A DNA stretch of 64,000 bases. Origin: Heliopora coerulea (taxonomy: Eukaryota > Cnidaria > Anthozoa > Scleralcyonacea > Helioporidae). Shown one piece after another: positions 32,790-44,644 of this stretch. How positions within the stretch are numbered: position 1 is the stretch's first letter; each line of letters begins with the position of its first letter. The position numbers were made by a program, and so were the translations under genes. The notes beneath the pieces are model-generated. The model searched no databases. It had not been told where the DNA came from and worked only from the letters and a program-made list of their open reading frames with translations. The DNA lies in contig JASJOG010000082.1 in the NCBI GenBank assembly GCA_030142905.1, positions 1,208,001-1,272,000 on the forward strand, read 5' to 3'.

Positions 32790-33450
32790 AAGAAGTGTTT
32801 CCAACCGCGCCATTTGATTCCTTTCGTAGGCCGAAAAATCTTAAAGATTTTTTAATTCGGGCTAAACTCCCTAAGCCAGATAACTTTTTGGGTCCGAAGG
32901 GCACGCAAGCGTGCCGCAAATCTAGATGCCAAATATGTCAATTTGCATCGGGTTCTCATGTCTTTCAACACTCTGGTAGTAAACATACTTATTTTATAAA
33001 TTATCATTTTGGCTGTGATTCTGTGGGAGTTATTTACCTCTTAAGCTGCAAAAAGTGTAATAAATTATATATAGGTAGTACCACCAACTCTTTCCGCAAA
33101 CGATTCAATAACTATAAAAGTTGTTTGAATCAGTAGGAAGGGGTCAGCGCGATATGTCTGGAGAACATTTGTATGCCCACTTTTTTAGTGAAAGCTACGA
33201 TGGTCTTGCTGATTTGTCTGTAAACATTATTGATAGAACTGATATGCATAATCCAACTGACAGGGAGGCATTTTGGATTTACAAACTTAATAGCTTTGTT
33301 CCCAAAGGACTGAATCGTGATGTTATATAATTTTATACCATTTTTTTTTAATACTTATTAGTTTTATTGTATATGAGTAAGCTGGTTAGCACTACTGTTT
33401 TGAATATTCTGAAGAAGAGGCTGTGCTCCGAAACGTCAAATAAAGATTTT
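32790..33450 (+). mobile_element. Penelope-like element, 5'-truncated, frameshifted (family 1-like)
   Basis: ORFs 32795-33136 and 33121-33330 are one protein broken by a frameshift near 33120. It has SFRRPKNLKDFLIRAKL, linker CRKSRCQIC, GIY-YIG with VIYLLSC and YIGSTTNSFRKRFNN, then GEHLYAHFFSE and FWIYKLNSFVPKGLN. It is clearly related to the 7.5-9.2 kb copies. A hammerhead-like core (33409-33437) and GTCAAATAAAG end follow. Confidence 0.8.
33409..33437 (+). ncRNA. Hammerhead-like core, PLE 3' end
   Basis: CTGAAGA, then GAG..CTC as a short stem II, then GAAACGTC. Stem II is weaker than in the other copies. Confidence 0.4.
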
Positions 33451-33454
33451 TTTA

Positions 33455-36400
33455 CAGTTTCGCACCCGATGATTTTATACACATACATATGTATCTAGAT
33501 AAAGGGGCTTGCCCCTACACGATTTTGAGTTAAGATTTCTAAAGCTTAATCTTGTCTACCTGATGCAGAGAATTCTGACGTTTGACTTCTGTCACCCTAT
33601 TTCTGACCGTCGACTTCTAACAAGAAAAAAGCTAACCCTATTTGGTTCGAATCCGACTTATATCACTTTACTCTGGCCATCGCTAGAAGATTTAACTCGT
33701 CCAGAGGAGACTTCTTGAAAGTTGTCGGACTCTTCCGGATTAAATTCGAAAAGCGCCTCATTCAGTTCGAAGTGGGTGATAGTTCAACTCGACGCAGTCC
33801 ATTCAGTTCAAAATGAGCCTTTCAATCTGATGTGACCGACTTAATTCGAAGCAACTCCATTCAATACTAAGAAATGCATTCGATACGAAGTGACCATTCA
33901 ATTTGAAATAGGCCATCTAACTGATGAAAGTTTGTTCAGTTTGATTATCCGTTCAATATCGTCTTCACTTCGTTACGGTATTTTACTATTCAAATTGATA
34001 AAGAGATTCACCCTCTTTACCACTTCACTGAAACGTTTATAGGGATGATACGACATTATGAGAAGTCACTGAGGTCTTCAAGCATACATCCGGCGCCCAA
34101 TTGGATACTCAAAAAATATCGACGAAGTGGTACTGTTCCTCTAAAACGACAGAATGGAAATTAATGCGAAAAAGGCTGGGAGGAAATGACAATAGATTTT
34201 CAGAAGGATAAATCATTTAATACATGTTGAAGTGTATTCCCATTTCTAGCGAAAAGTCATATGAAATCCTTGGACTTTGACTTGACGATGATTTTAAAGT
34301 GCAATAGAAACTCCAAAGCAGTGAAATGTCTTTACGTATTAAAGACTGTCAAAAACTTTGGTGTGTCTGAGGATGATTTGAGAACCTTTCCTGGGTCATC
34401 ACAAGATCAACACAAGAATACAGAGTGCAGGTTTGGGTTGGAAACATAACCCAAAAACAAAGCCATGAAATCAAATGAATTAAAAAACGTGCACTAGGGA
34501 TAATTCACCGACAAAATGAATATTCCAACCAGCCACGAGTGAGAAGTTAAGGGAAAAGATCGAAGAGATTATTTATGTGTTGATCGTATTATAATGTGGC
34601 TTCCAACAGTTCCTATTTTTGCGTGGTGAATTAGTACTGTCATCATTTATGAACATTTCTGTCTTTAAAATGATCAAATAAACGGTATGGAGTGCACCTT
34701 GAGCAGATGACGTATACATGAAACATATTTTTCAAATTGTACAACTATCTGTTGTTACTATGGATAACTGTAGCGTTGGAGCTTTGGCATATTTTCACTA
34801 TTATCAAAATTGAGACTCGCTACCTTCATTTTTCTCTGAAAATCGATATCGGAATAAATATTTTTCTTGAGAACATCACGACAAAATATTAGAAGAATTT
34901 ACCCGACAGATTTTTCGCAATAAAGCTAGTGGAATTTAAAAAAATTCTACCTGGTGAAAATTTTTGGAAATATGTCTTATTTACTTTTGACTGAGAACAC
35001 CAAGTTTTGATTGAAATTCAACGAAGCAAGCAGTTAAAGATTTAGTATTTGTGTTGACGTGGACAGTGCTTCTCGTGATAGAATGCCAACTCTACAAAAT
35101 CGTTACCCTCGCTTTTGTATGGCCTATATTCAGTTAAGAATTCCCGATAAAAATCACCCTGGGGAGTCACGTTAACTTTTAGCCAGCCAATAGGGTCGTA
35201 TACAACCCTTCGTTTGTTCGTGGGGGCTTACAGCCATAACAAATCGGCATTTCACGTGACTAAGCGCAATTTCAAGTTTGTTAGTTACAGCATTGTTAAA
35301 GAAAGGACCAAACGGGTGATAGTAGCCCCCATCTCTACTCTTTGCCTCTGCCCCCTTAGAGGGGACAGAGAGTTCATGGGAGCAGGGTCGCTGTAGAGTT
35401 CAAGCCACACTGGTCCACCCGCACGTGTACCGGATTACTTTTGCTATGTACTTGCTGAATAGTGCTGCCTCCTTTCATGTGGGACACTTCTCTCGGTCTT
35501 CAATGAAGATATCACGCAGAACCAGACATTCCTGAAAGACCTCAAGAATAATTGGCCGCTAAAGGCTTATGAACTGCAAGCAGCTCACATGTTACAAAGT
35601 ATAATCCGAAGAAAAAAACCAATCAGACGTAAACGAAAGCAAAACGAAAGCTGAAATAGGATTACAGTCTTGCCTGTAAAACATAACGTTTTAAAGGTAG
35701 CCTTTTAGTTGTTACGACAAACAAGTCAGTCCAGTCTCACACCTTAAGAAGATGAATATCACCAATTGACAAAACGGGGTCGATAGATGAATACTATCTA
35801 TTCAAAGTGCATATAAATCCTTCACAGTTTTTAGTTCTTTGTAAAGAGGGTTAAAAACTGGCCAGTAAGTTTTTTTACAGTTTTTGATTTTATCCATTCG
35901 TTTCCGAGATATCTCTGTTTAAGTAATGCCAAAACGTCCAATTTTGAACTCTCCGCCTAAAATTTCCGCGTATGTTCTCAACGCATTAAGGGCCTGAGAG
36001 CCAGGCAATTTTAAAGAACCCAAAGCAGAAGATATGCTTCCATACGTGTCAGAGTTCGAGTTTGAGCTTGACATGGTGATTATCATACGAAATATAAGCA
36101 ACTTGATATCTTTATGATCAAGACTTAGTTGTTTCCTTTGCTGTGTGAAACCTTTACGTTTCTGAATCCCAGAACTCGTTAATTGCGCGACTTTTTCATG
36201 CAAATAGGCGTATTTTAAAGTGATGTGGCTCCAAAAAGAATGTAATAAATCAAAGATTGTAAAAGAACTTATCAGCTCTTTTTGGTTGCTCTATACCAAA
36301 AAATAAAAGTTGCAGAAGGTTTATATGCACTTTCAAGGAAAATGAAGGCTCCCACATGTGACAGGTTGCTGCTTAGGTGATGTACTTGCGGAATTTATAG

Positions 36401-37870
36401 TGGTGAACGTGGGCCGCAAGCGGAGTGAGACGTAGGTTTCCAGTTCAGCGTTAAACGGGGTGAGATGTAGATTTACCGTCACAGGAGGGTGATTTAACCC
36501 TAATCCTATCCAGGATTACCTCTTGGTAGACGAGATTCATCTATTTCAGCACATTTTGTCCATAGCCGGTTATTACACCAGTTGAATACAACTACCAGGA
36601 CACTTTACGGCTTTTTCATTTTCATGCAAACATTGAATTTCCAAGGCGAATTAATGGAAAGGCAATTGCTCCGATTAACATTACAAACAAGGTTTCGAAA
36701 AGCATTCTGGCAGTTGTATTCAGCAGATGTATAAGGAAAGCCGGCCATTGAGGCTATTCATCTTTTTCGAGGGTGAGATTGTTGAACAGGTATAATCAGT
36801 GTAAAGTAGTTTGATCGTGCTGGTTTCAAGATTTAGTATTTTTCATTTTTTTAATCAAAGAGCCCACATCTATGTAATACTAAACATGTTAAAATATTTT
36901 ATTACAACCCCACAAGTACATTTTAACTCCTTTCTGCCCGAGTACGTTTTTCATTATTTTACTCTGGCTAACGCAAGACATTTTTACTCGCCAAAGGGAG
37001 GAATCTGGAATGGAAATATTTCACTCTTGTGAATTAACTCTTTTGCGTTCACGTCGGTCTTCGATCATTTACTCTGGCTAATGCCGCGTACGTTTGCTCG
37101 CAAAAGGGAGGCCTCTGGACAAGAAAGAATTAATCTTCAATAACGTTGAAACTCCATTTTAATATTCCTTAACATCATAAATTTTTAAGTTCCTTCATCC
37201 TTTCCTGGCAGGATGTCTCATTTTGACGAATAAAATCCCCCGACGTCAGGCGGGGTGAACTAAAAGAAGATCGATCCTGCCAGAAAAGATTTAACGTGAC
37301 TTTACATGGAACTAACTTTAAGGAGGATTCACGTCATCCAAGTAATTATTGGACAATAGATAAACACGTGTCATCTATCGTATAACATAATCTGATAACA
37401 CGAATCGTCGTTAAGAATGGCTCTGTGTAACCTGTCGTTTGTAGAATATCGTGTGATACATGATAACAATGTAAGACATTGCAATTTAACTAGTTATGCC
37501 AATGAATGTATAAATAAAACAATCACCATTAACACTACCATTATCATCTTACCATTCTACCAATGAAGCTTAAGTCCACGACAACATGCAGAAGGACAAT
37601 ACATCATTCTTTTACGTAAACAACATCAGGTATAACTACCAAGCCACATTTGTGCTTTTTGTTTTTGTCATTTCCAGACAATCACATCACCTGGCTTCTC
37701 GAAAGTCGTTGTTACGATTTTCACGCTTTTCGTGATCTTCAGAAAGTTACCAGAAGATTTCGAAAAGCGTACTAACCAAAAACATGCATCTTATAAGAAA
37801 AACGATCAACTATTATTTGCCCTATTACAAACAGGTATCGATCATCCTTAAAGTTATTGCGAACTTAACC
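33455..37870. other. No gene recognised
   Basis: Non-coding 4.4 kb. It holds copies of the TTTACTCTGGCTAA family at about 33668-33712, 36957-37010 and 37069-37110. A 51-codon minus ORF from an ATG with good context at 36074 to 35919 (MSSSNSNSDTYGSISSAL start) is the only gene-like item, unconfirmed. Confidence 0.4.
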
Positions 37871-37875
37871 GGGTT

Positions 37876-38477
37876 TCAAAATACAAGAGCCAATAGCAGC
37901 ATAACAGCGAACACAATTGTCGGCGGGCTGAGTACGAGGCGCATGCCTGCTGTATTCCTGCAGGTTGGTCTCGTTGATCCTGTTGGTATTAATACCAAAG
38001 ATTCAAATTTAGTTAGTTTTTTAGAAGAGGACGATATTCCTGGAGTCATTACATCCATCCATGTTGATCTCGTTGATCGTGTGGGTACTGCAGTCAATGA
38101 CTCAAATGTAGTTGGTTTTGCAATAAAGGGCGATATTTCTGGGGTCATCAAATCCTTCACGGTGGTTTGGGGTCTTGCTGGTGACGTGTATATCGTGGGT
38201 GAAGGCATTGGAGGAGCAGTTAATGATGGGTCGCAAAGATTAGTTGAACAGCAGCCAGTTCCCAAGCATTTCTGAGTAACATCTAAGCGATCGCAAAAAT
38301 CTAGTGTATTCTTGCAGAACTCTCTTGGCCGACATCCTCTACGGAATTTTATTTCTTTGTTTTCTTCAAACTTGAGTGCATAGCACAAATTTCCAACTTG
38401 ACACTCAATGGTGTTTAAATCGCAAACGGCTTTGCTCTCATTATCACAACTTGAGCAGTTTAACTTTACGTTCAGTC
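37876..38477 (-). CDS. Ly6/uPAR-type GPI-anchored protein, last exon (copy 1)
   Basis: Minus exon with acceptor CTTTCGTTAG before 38477. It reads GLNVKLNCSSCDNESKAVCD, then a Ly6/three-finger pattern: ECQVGNLCYALKFEE, RRGCRPREFCKN, DFCDRL and the terminal CCSTNLCD motif that marks this fold. A Thr/Ser/Pro-rich stalk follows, with two diverged units ending TRSTWMDVMTPGIS. The C-terminus is a GPI-type signal: small residues and a hydrophobic end (LSPPTIVFAVMLLLALVF). The signal-peptide exon lies upstream and was not identified. The product should sit on the cell surface. Paralogue at 60043-60644. The long ORF on the opposite strand is a shadow of the low-stop-codon stalk. Confidence 0.75.
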
Positions 38478-38776
38478 CTAACGAAAGAAAGATATAAAAA
38501 GCCTTAAGTTTTCCATTTGGTGTTTTGTTTATTTGCGCGAAGTAACTTTATTCACAAGAGCGGAGACGGCTCCCAAAAGGTGGACCCAGCTTAGAAGGCA
38601 AATAAATAACGAGCAGGTGAGTTTTGCAGACTATCTTTCCAACAAATCTTGTAAGCGTGAACATGTCTTCACATTCGCAAGAGATTCCCCAGACCGAAAA
38701 CGTAACCTTGTAATAAATATCAGTGCCCAGCAAAAAACACGAGGCAGAGCCATAAAGAAATAACAAAGTTTAATCT

Positions 38777-38809
38777 GACGTTTCGTTGTCAACTTAACAA
38801 CATCTTCAG
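38777..38809 (-). ncRNA. Hammerhead-like core (left arm)
   Basis: Minus: CTGAAGA-T, GTTGT..ACAAC stem II, GAAACGTC. Confidence 0.5.
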
Positions 38810-38998
38810 ATATTATAACATTACGTCATGAGGGTATATAACATATGTTTACAAGCAGAATACTGATTAAGACGACGGACCAATCAGGAGAAGAAAACTA
38901 AATATAGGTTAAAGTGGACAAAGAAGCGACATCACGTAAATGATCAGGTGACGAGAAGAAATTATGAAAACAGGTAAAGAGGTGTTGAGTCGATATTG

Positions 38999-39031
38999 CT
39001 GAAGATGTTGTTAAGTTGACAACGAAACGTC
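38999..39031 (+). ncRNA. Hammerhead-like core (right arm)
   Basis: Plus: CTGAAGA-T, GTTGT..ACAAC stem II, GAAACGTC. Identical in its core to the left-arm copy. Confidence 0.5.
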
Positions 39032-39496
39032 AAATTAAACTTTTTTATTTCTTTATGGCTCTGCTTTGTGCTTTTTGCTGGGCACTGATATTTATTACAA
39101 AATTATGTCTTGACATGTCCACGGTTGCCTCACTACAATATTAGTTTTCTATTCTATTAATACTTCTATTCTACTAATATTTCTATTCCATTTTTTAGTG
39201 TTCTTCTGCCAATTTTTCCGCGAGATGTTACACAAAATTTCCACCAAATGTCAAGATTCACTAACAATTATAAAGTACAAATGTTGCATTTTTCGACAGG
39301 AATGGGGGGTCTCAAGCTTTTCTTGCCCCCCCCTATATCGCTCTCCGCCCCTGATTCACCTGGGTTTGCCTTTAGTTGACGCACTCGATCAAGTCGGAGC
39401 TGGAAAAGTTGCTTTGCGACTGAGTGAAAAAGTAAGCATCGAGTTCTACTTTATTCTTCACTATAGAAAGGGAACCAGGATCCAGGCGGGAATCTC

Positions 39497-40367
39497 AATT
39501 TCAGAACAAATATTAATGCCCAGCAAAGTACACGCAAAAAGGCCATAATTTGTAAAAGAAATAAGTTTATTAACAGCACTAACGTTTCGTTGAGTCTCGC
39601 AACATCATCAGAGTATGAATAAATTAAACGGGTATTGTATTTACAAGGTCAGAGATATAAAGTAGGTGTTATATTACAAGATGTATGGGAAACGGAAATG
39701 GATAGAGCGGTTAAAAGAGAGAGAGAGGAACAGAGCTTGGATTGGCATTCAAGGAAGGTTTAAGTTTAGAAATAATAAGACTTTCTCTTACCAAAAGTTC
39801 AGAGGCAGAAGAACAGGAAGATAGGATTTTAAAGTCGTTGAGTGATGCAGTGTGGCCAGTCTCAGTGAGATGAGTTAAAACGATGGAAGGTGATGGATTA
39901 AGAGGCTTTTTACCTGTCAAGGCAGAGACTCCTAGATGATCAGAGGCTCGTGTATGTAAGTGGCGAGCCGTTTGGCCCACATACAATGCGGAGCAGCATT
40001 GACACGTGTAAGAATAAACGACACGAGACCTCAGAACTTTAGGAGTCCTGTCCTTAAAATTGAAAAGATGAGCAAGTCGCTTGCCTGGTTGAAAAACAAA
40101 ACGAATTCTAATGTGACAACTAGTGAAGGGAAGAGAAAAGTATAAGACCTCTTTGGGGACTGTGTGAAGGACTGGTTTGGATGTGAAGGTTTTGTCCAAG
40201 AAAAGAGAAACGCATTTGTCAAATAAATGGGTAGGAAAGCCATTGGTTTTAAAGATATTTTTTAACATTTCAAGCTCTTTGTGGAAATTTTCATAAATTA
40301 TGGCCTTCATGGAATTTATGGCCTTTTTGCGTGTACTTTGCTGGGCATTAATATTTGTTCTGAAATT
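39497..40367 (-). mobile_element. Penelope-like element with inverted ends (family 3)
   Basis: Minus ORF 40646-39711 enters the element at 40367 and reads FRTNINAQQSTRKKAINSM, then NFHKELEMLKNIFKTNGFP, TPKVLRSRVVYSYTC, CSALYVGQTARHLHTRASDH and LVRESLIISKLKPSLN. This is the PLE linker and GIY-YIG domain (VVYSYTC, LYVGQT, Arg, Glu). The 3' UTR has a hammerhead-like core (39581-39611). Both ends carry about 50 bp of inverse complement (TTTCAGAACAAATATTAATG at the left). RT missing. The N-terminal part of the ORF above 40367 is outside the element. Confidence 0.75.
39581..39611 (-). ncRNA. Hammerhead-like core, canonical CTGATGA
   Basis: Minus: CTGATGA, GTTG-CGAGACT-CAAC stem II, GAAACGTT. Confidence 0.5.
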
Positions 40368-40649
40368 AAGAAAGGGAACCAGTAATAGTTGACCAATCAA
40401 GTGACAGATTTCTAGAAAAGTTATTAAAACGGAGGGCAGTTCAGGTGGAGGACAACTTACAATATAATCAACTGATATTAAAATGCTGAGTGAGCTGGAT
40501 TCAGAGGCCAGATAATGCATTCGACTCATACTTATATTGGCTGCCAATAACGTGAATGAAAATAAGTCCAATATGTCCAAGGAAGCCACTTTAAATTCAG
40601 CCAAATTTTGAGCAGGAAAAGAAATACTCGTAGTCCTATACAGCATTAA

Positions 40650-43600
40650 ATTTCGAGTGAGAATGTAGAACTATCCTTTTTTTAAAACTATCCAGACTAA
40701 CTAAACTATCCTTCAAGCTCTTATGTAAGCTTTCACACAGCAGCTTTCGAGTTCTCCCAATCTTCTCTCTTCTATTTCTTAGTTAAAATTGAAAAGCACA
40801 CCACTGACACCAGGCGCCTACTTGAGGGTGCTTATTGCTTAAATGAGAACTCAGTTGGAAGGGGCGATGATTGGAACTTTTACAGGATTTTTTTTCGTCT
40901 GAGCGGTTGAAATTCACATCATCTTCTCGTTTTTCAACAATTTATCAAAATAAAACCACAAGGATTTCTTAACGGAGAGAGCGATTGTCTCCGGCCACTC
41001 GCCCAGATTGGTTTTCGTCAAATCTTGCACTTGGACCAAGCAGTGTTTTTGTTGCTGTTTTCTTTCACAGTCGTTACAGCTGTAACGCAAACTCACCTTC
41101 TATCCGCAAAAATGCCAGAAAGAATGGAAATATTACTCCCAGCAAATTCATGTTCTAAACAAGGAATAAGGAAAAATGCTATGAAAGACATTCAATGTTT
41201 AAAGGTTGTTCCAATCTATTCTAGATATTAATTTTTGAACTGAGTGTTATATTCACTAATCAACTGATTGCGACGTCTTTCGCACAAGTTCGAAAGACAT
41301 GCTGTGCCGTGGAAATGACGCTATCAGCTAAAGCGAGTTAAGGCACCTTTCATTTCTGATCTTTTTATCCCCGTAAAATACCCGTTTGGCTTGAAACAGT
41401 CAATCGACGGACACTGTCAGCAAACTTCTTTGTCGTGTCGTTTTGTTCACTTCCATTCGGAATCACTGTGCACGACGCAATAAATATTTAGGATTTAAGA
41501 AATAGAAACTGTTTCGTAACCTGATGCAAACACTAAGAGAAGGTCGGGAGAACTTGAAAGTTTCTGTGTATGCCCGAGCACGAAGGTCGAGGATTTATAC
41601 AGCTCCTTGGGAATTCTCCCAACCTCTCCGAGAGTTTGCATAAGCCCTATATAAACGCAACAAAACAGTTTCTATTTCAAAAAATAAGCAAAGAACTAAG
41701 CCATCATAATTGTGAATAACGAACTTGATTTTCAATATCAAATGGTAAGTTCCCCTTACTAATTCGTATACCTGTAACTTGTACAGCACGTTAACAACAC
41801 GTGCTAAGAACCATGCGACAAACCCGCGTTTTTTTGTTATTGTATCTGGTCACATGTTTGACAATCAAAAAAAGTTTAGAATCTACACAATACCAACCAG
41901 AGCTTCCCATTCGCGCAAAGAACAGATGCTGGCATCAAGTGGAGCCTGTGATGTCATAACCGTATTTGCATAGCCTGATATAAACATGGTAACTGATTAA
42001 TCACTTTACTTTACTTTAATTTAATTTCTTTAAGTATGGTAACCTATTCAGTTTCTTCTTTTTCAAAGGGCCGTGCATTAGTTAAAAGCAAAGAACTAAT
42101 AATAATTGTGAATAACAAACTTTATTTTCAATATATAATATATTATATTATATTATATTACATTATATATAATATATATAGTTATAAATACATATAATAT
42201 ATATATATATAAATACATAAAATATATATTATATTATAATACATTTCAATAATAATGCATTATATTATATTTCAATATATAATACATTATATAATAAATA
42301 TAATACATTAATACATAATGATATTATTTACATACATCACTGCGTACGTAATAGGAAAATTATTTTATAAAATCAAGTAATGACCCAATAGTAACGCCTG
42401 TGTAGAGTCTCTCAACCATGCCCGTTTGAATGATAATTGCCGTATGTACAACACAGATTTGTGCAAGAAGAGGGCCACTCCCAAAAATAAACGGTTAAAA
42501 CAAACAGTAAAAGGAAATTTTTCGCCGTGATTTTTCTGGACTGTTATATGAGAGTTCTTGTTAGTTTTTCTTATTCACTTCCATGAAAAACTCTGCAACT
42601 CCCATTGAGTTTTTTGATATACATTAAAATTCGAAATTCCTATGTTCATTTCGCCATCTTTAACAGGACCTAATGGGTAAATAGCTAAAAGTCGAGGAAG
42701 AGACTTAAACTGAAGTACAAGACCTCGTCGGGAACTGAATCTTATGTGCAAAATTGCCATTCCACGGTGGTTATCTTAGCTTGGCTTAACATTTCATGGG
42801 TATACTATTCATTATTTCACGCAGTATTGCGTGCAACATTGCACTGGTGTCTTCCAACCTTCCAACACAATACCTTGAAGTTCTTGTGTGATCGATGGAC
42901 GACGGGCAGTAGTGCAAAGAAAGTTGTAGGATGTCATAAGTAAAGGACGATAGCCTGTCATTTCAGAGCAGTAAATGTTATTTCCTTGGGTTATGAGCAA
43001 AACGTGAGGAAAATTTATTGCAGTTTTGACACACATTAAATCAACCCCGTGAACGTCTGATGACGAAAAGTGCCATAAATTATAGTTTTTGCAAACCTTC
43101 TTTTAGTTCTCAGCCCGTCTCATGGGCAGGGTGACATTCTCTCTTTCAAGTAGACTAGACGGTACTGAACAAGGAAATCTTGAGTGTTCAGTTAAGTGTA
43201 GTAAAAAATTACGTTGGTAGATAAAGTGGGCTAGGCTGGTAAGAAAATCAAAAATCAATCTAGACAGTCTGTAAAAGATGCTTGATTAGTTAGTAATTAC
43301 TACTTATTGACCAAGCGCGAGGTCTGTATTGGTGAAATATCGGCCCGATGTTTTTAAGTGCGGACCGAGACGAGTGCAGCGAGTCGAGGTCTTTGGAAAA
43401 ACAGACGTCCGATAATAGAACAAACCAAGCAAGCGAAATCAATAAGTAGTCTATTGTAAGGCCTCACTGACATATAGTTGACAAGTACAAAGGTACAGAA
43501 CGTCAAATAAAAACTTGCAATTCTGTTGTCATTTCGTACAAAACGTCTTCACCAGCTTCACACAGCATGGTTACTTTTCCTTTTTTGATTGTCCGTAATA

Positions 43601-44070
43601 CATTTTCATTTCATGTATGTTATTGTCAAAAATTTTAATTTTTATTCGACACAAGCAACTACTTTTCAAATTCCCCCGCTGAGCGGGCAATACGGGAAAT
43701 ATATGACTGCTTATGAACCAATCATATTGCAAGATTTGATATAAAAGGGGTTACGGGCTGGGATATAGTAAAAGGGGTTACGGGCATTACCACAATAAAC
43801 TGACAGCAAGCGGTAGAAGGATTATTGGCTAAATATAGAACTTTGAACTAGAAGCTAAGAAGAAGACAGTCGTGGTATTCACCATAGGGTATTCACCTTT
43901 CTGGGACGTTCTAACTTCATCATTAGCAATGGCGTACCTAACGTATGGCAGATATGGCAGGTATGGCAAGTGCAATGGGCGCCATCGAGCAGTTTCTATT
44001 AAAGTCAGACAAGCCAACCTCGAATAGGTTTGTGGATGATTTCTTTGCCACTTTTTAAAAAATCGTCATT
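40650..44070. other. No gene recognised; AT-rich tract inside
   Basis: At 41025-41100 the plus strand reads MHLDQAVFLLLFSFTVVTAV, which looks like a signal peptide, but no donor or following exon is clear. The tract 42115-42320 is a degenerate TATAATA repeat. At 42690-42790 there is a copy of the repeat found inverted at 59380-60025 (ACTGAAGTACAAGACC, GCAAAATTGCC). Confidence 0.4.
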
Positions 44071-44072
44071 CC

Positions 44073-44405
44073 CAGTGGCGTATGGGTGGGGGGTGGTGGA
44101 GCGCCCCTGGCGGCACTTCCATGGCGGCGGCAATTTTGCTCTTATTAAAATGAAAAAAATGTGACAAATCTCTAAAAAACATGAACTACCGTATTTAATC
44201 GAATAAGCGCCGCGGCGCTTATTAAATTTTACGACTTTTTTGATGCGGCGCTTATTCGAGAGCGGTGCTTATTAAAACTAATTTAAAGAAATTGTCAAAA
44301 GGGCGTAAAACGCAATCTTTGGATTTTTTATCAATTGTTCTACTGGGGAAGGGGCGGCAATTTTTCCTGGCTTCCTGGGCGACATTTTAGCGAGGTGCGC
44401 CACTG
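44073..44405. mobile_element. hAT-type remnant, CAGTGGCG ends
   Basis: Left end CAGTGGCGTATGGGTGGGGG and right end ...GGTGCGCCACTG are short inverted repeats of the type bounding hAT MITEs. No 8-bp duplication is visible. The interior contains a second repeat, TACCGTATTTAATCGAATAA + GCGCCGCGGCGCTTATT, related to one at 58.3 kb. Confidence 0.45.
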
Positions 44406-44644
44406 ATCTCTAGTTTCAAATCACTCGCTGTGTTCGTCGTTGAACTTTACAGTACAAAACGCAGTCAAAACCGAAACCTTTTAGTTTTCAGTCACGAGTT
44501 CACAGCCTGTGGAAAACAGCTGCATAACATTAACACGACCAGAAAAGAGTTATCACCCCCCCCCTCGAATTGGCACCCCCATTGTCCATCGTTCGTCCAT
44601 CGTTTATCCTCCGTCGCCCATTGTTTGAATTTTAGAACATGCCT

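Larger units (their letters stand above)
38708..39100. mobile_element. PLE-derived short element with inverted ends and two outward ribozyme-like cores
   Basis: Left arm from TTGTAATAAATATCAGTGCC and right arm (inverse of the same) are about 100-bp inverted repeats. Each arm contains a hammerhead-like core facing outward (38777-38809 minus, 38999-39031 plus). Between arms are about 190 bases without coding. Both halves look like the 3' end of one Penelope-type element placed back to back. Same design as 54769-55041. Confidence 0.65.

Noticed and set aside
36072..36074. Start of a small minus-strand gene (51 codons)
   Set aside because: Good start context but no family, no splice evidence and no paralogue; noted only in the region entry.
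37784..38275. 163-codon plus-strand ORF
   Set aside because: It lies antisense to the Ly6 copy 1 stalk, which has clear protein features and a paralogue. The open frame follows from Thr/Pro codon composition; the same shadow appears at 60110-60562.
41025..41231. Secreted protein gene
   Set aside because: The N-terminus looks like a signal peptide, but no convincing donor or downstream exon was found, and the rest of the ORF is not protein-like.
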